From contig NC_082600.1 in assembly GCF_030936135.1 (NCBI RefSeq), forward strand, positions 27,225,943 to 27,289,942: a stretch of DNA of 64,000 bases, read 5' to 3'. This DNA is from Gavia stellata (taxonomy: Eukaryota > Chordata > Aves > Gaviiformes > Gaviidae). Shown here piece after piece: positions 63,851 to 64,000 of this stretch. The first letter of the stretch is position 1; each line of letters begins with the position of its first letter. The position numbers were made by a program, and so were the translations under genes. A model generated the notes under the pieces. The model saw nothing but the letters and a program-made list of their open reading frames with translations, searched no databases and was not told where the DNA came from.

Positions 63851-64000
63851 ATGGCGGCGCCCCGGGCGTTGAGGCGCTGGTGGAGGTTGGCGCTGGGAGG
63901 CCGGACGAGGTACCGCTCTGCGGTGGCGGCGGGCGCGCTCGGTCCCCTTGGCCCGTCGGGTGTTGTCGAGTGTCGCCGTGTGTCGCCGCTCTGCGGCAGG
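63851..64000 (+). CDS. ISCA2: First coding exon of a plus-strand gene, probably ISCA2 (3' partial)
   Basis: The ATG in cagcATGG opens MAAPRALRRWWRLALGGRTR: rich in Arg/Leu/Ala/Trp with no acidic residue, as expected of a mitochondrial presequence. A possible donor (gtaccg) lies at 63910, but the frame stays open to the window end, so the exon limit is undecided. ISCA2 (mitochondrial A-type Fe-S assembly factor, working with ISCA1 and IBA57 on 4Fe-4S clusters) is proposed because human ISCA2 is the head-to-head neighbour of NPC2 and also starts with a short MAA-type presequence. The conserved Fe-S domain lies beyond the window, so identity is inferred from synteny. Confidence 0.5.
   Translation, partial: MAAPRALRRWWRLALGGRTRYRSAVAAGALGPLGPSGVVECRRVSPLCGR

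Larger units (their letters stand above)
63500..64000. promoter_or_regulatory. CpG island promoter of the downstream gene
   Basis: Very CpG-rich to the window end. It contains a palindromic RFX X-box (63718-63731), a YY1/Kozak-like gccatggcggc (63765-63775), an ETS-type ccggaag (63781-63787), CCAAT (63804-63808) and tandem GC boxes (63810-63827). CCAAT and the GC boxes sit 25-50 bp before the ATG at 63851, placing transcription toward the right. Confidence 0.75.

Overview
The window is vertebrate nuclear DNA and almost certainly avian. Genes are split by GT-AG introns and promoters sit in CpG islands. Interspersed repeats are sparse and are mostly decayed CR1-type LINE fragments. Proteins match amniote families closely but not at mammalian identity. 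Comparisons with human proteins below are from memory, not from a search.

Layout. Positions 1-16561 hold no exon I can support and are probably an upstream LTBP2 intron. From 16562 to 55692 on the plus strand run 32 exons of LTBP2 (latent TGF-beta binding protein 2), from the linker after the first EGF domain to the stop codon, followed by a 3'UTR with AATAAA at 56398. Exon phases chain without a break: nearly every domain exon is phase 1-1, with one 1-0/0-1 pair around the first 8-Cys domain and another in the hinge. Only about three 5' exons seem to lie outside the window. NPC2 (lysosomal cholesterol transfer protein) lies tail-to-tail with LTBP2 on the minus strand. It is complete in four coding exons (59273 down to 57844; 150 residues), with a CpG-island promoter carrying an M-box/CLEAR-like E-box. 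About 4 kb of AT-rich intergenic DNA follows. At 63500-64000 a second CpG island (RFX X-box, CCAAT, GC boxes) leads into the first coding exon of a plus-strand gene. Its arginine-rich start looks like a mitochondrial presequence and, from remembered synteny, it is probably ISCA2.

Roles. LTBP2 is a secreted extracellular-matrix protein associated with fibrillin microfibrils. NPC2 works inside lysosomes. They are neighbours, not a functional unit.

Most interesting observations: (1) the third 8-Cys domain of this LTBP2 has four residues, including Tyr-Pro, between Cys6 and Cys7, as in the LAP-binding domains of LTBP1 and LTBP3, whereas human LTBP2, reported not to bind latent TGF-beta, has two; (2) one EGF module of the human central array has no counterpart here, and the intron where it would lie contains a CR1 insertion; (3) NPC2 and its neighbour appear inverted relative to LTBP2 compared with human; (4) regulatory motifs sit in the NPC2 and ISCA2-like promoters.
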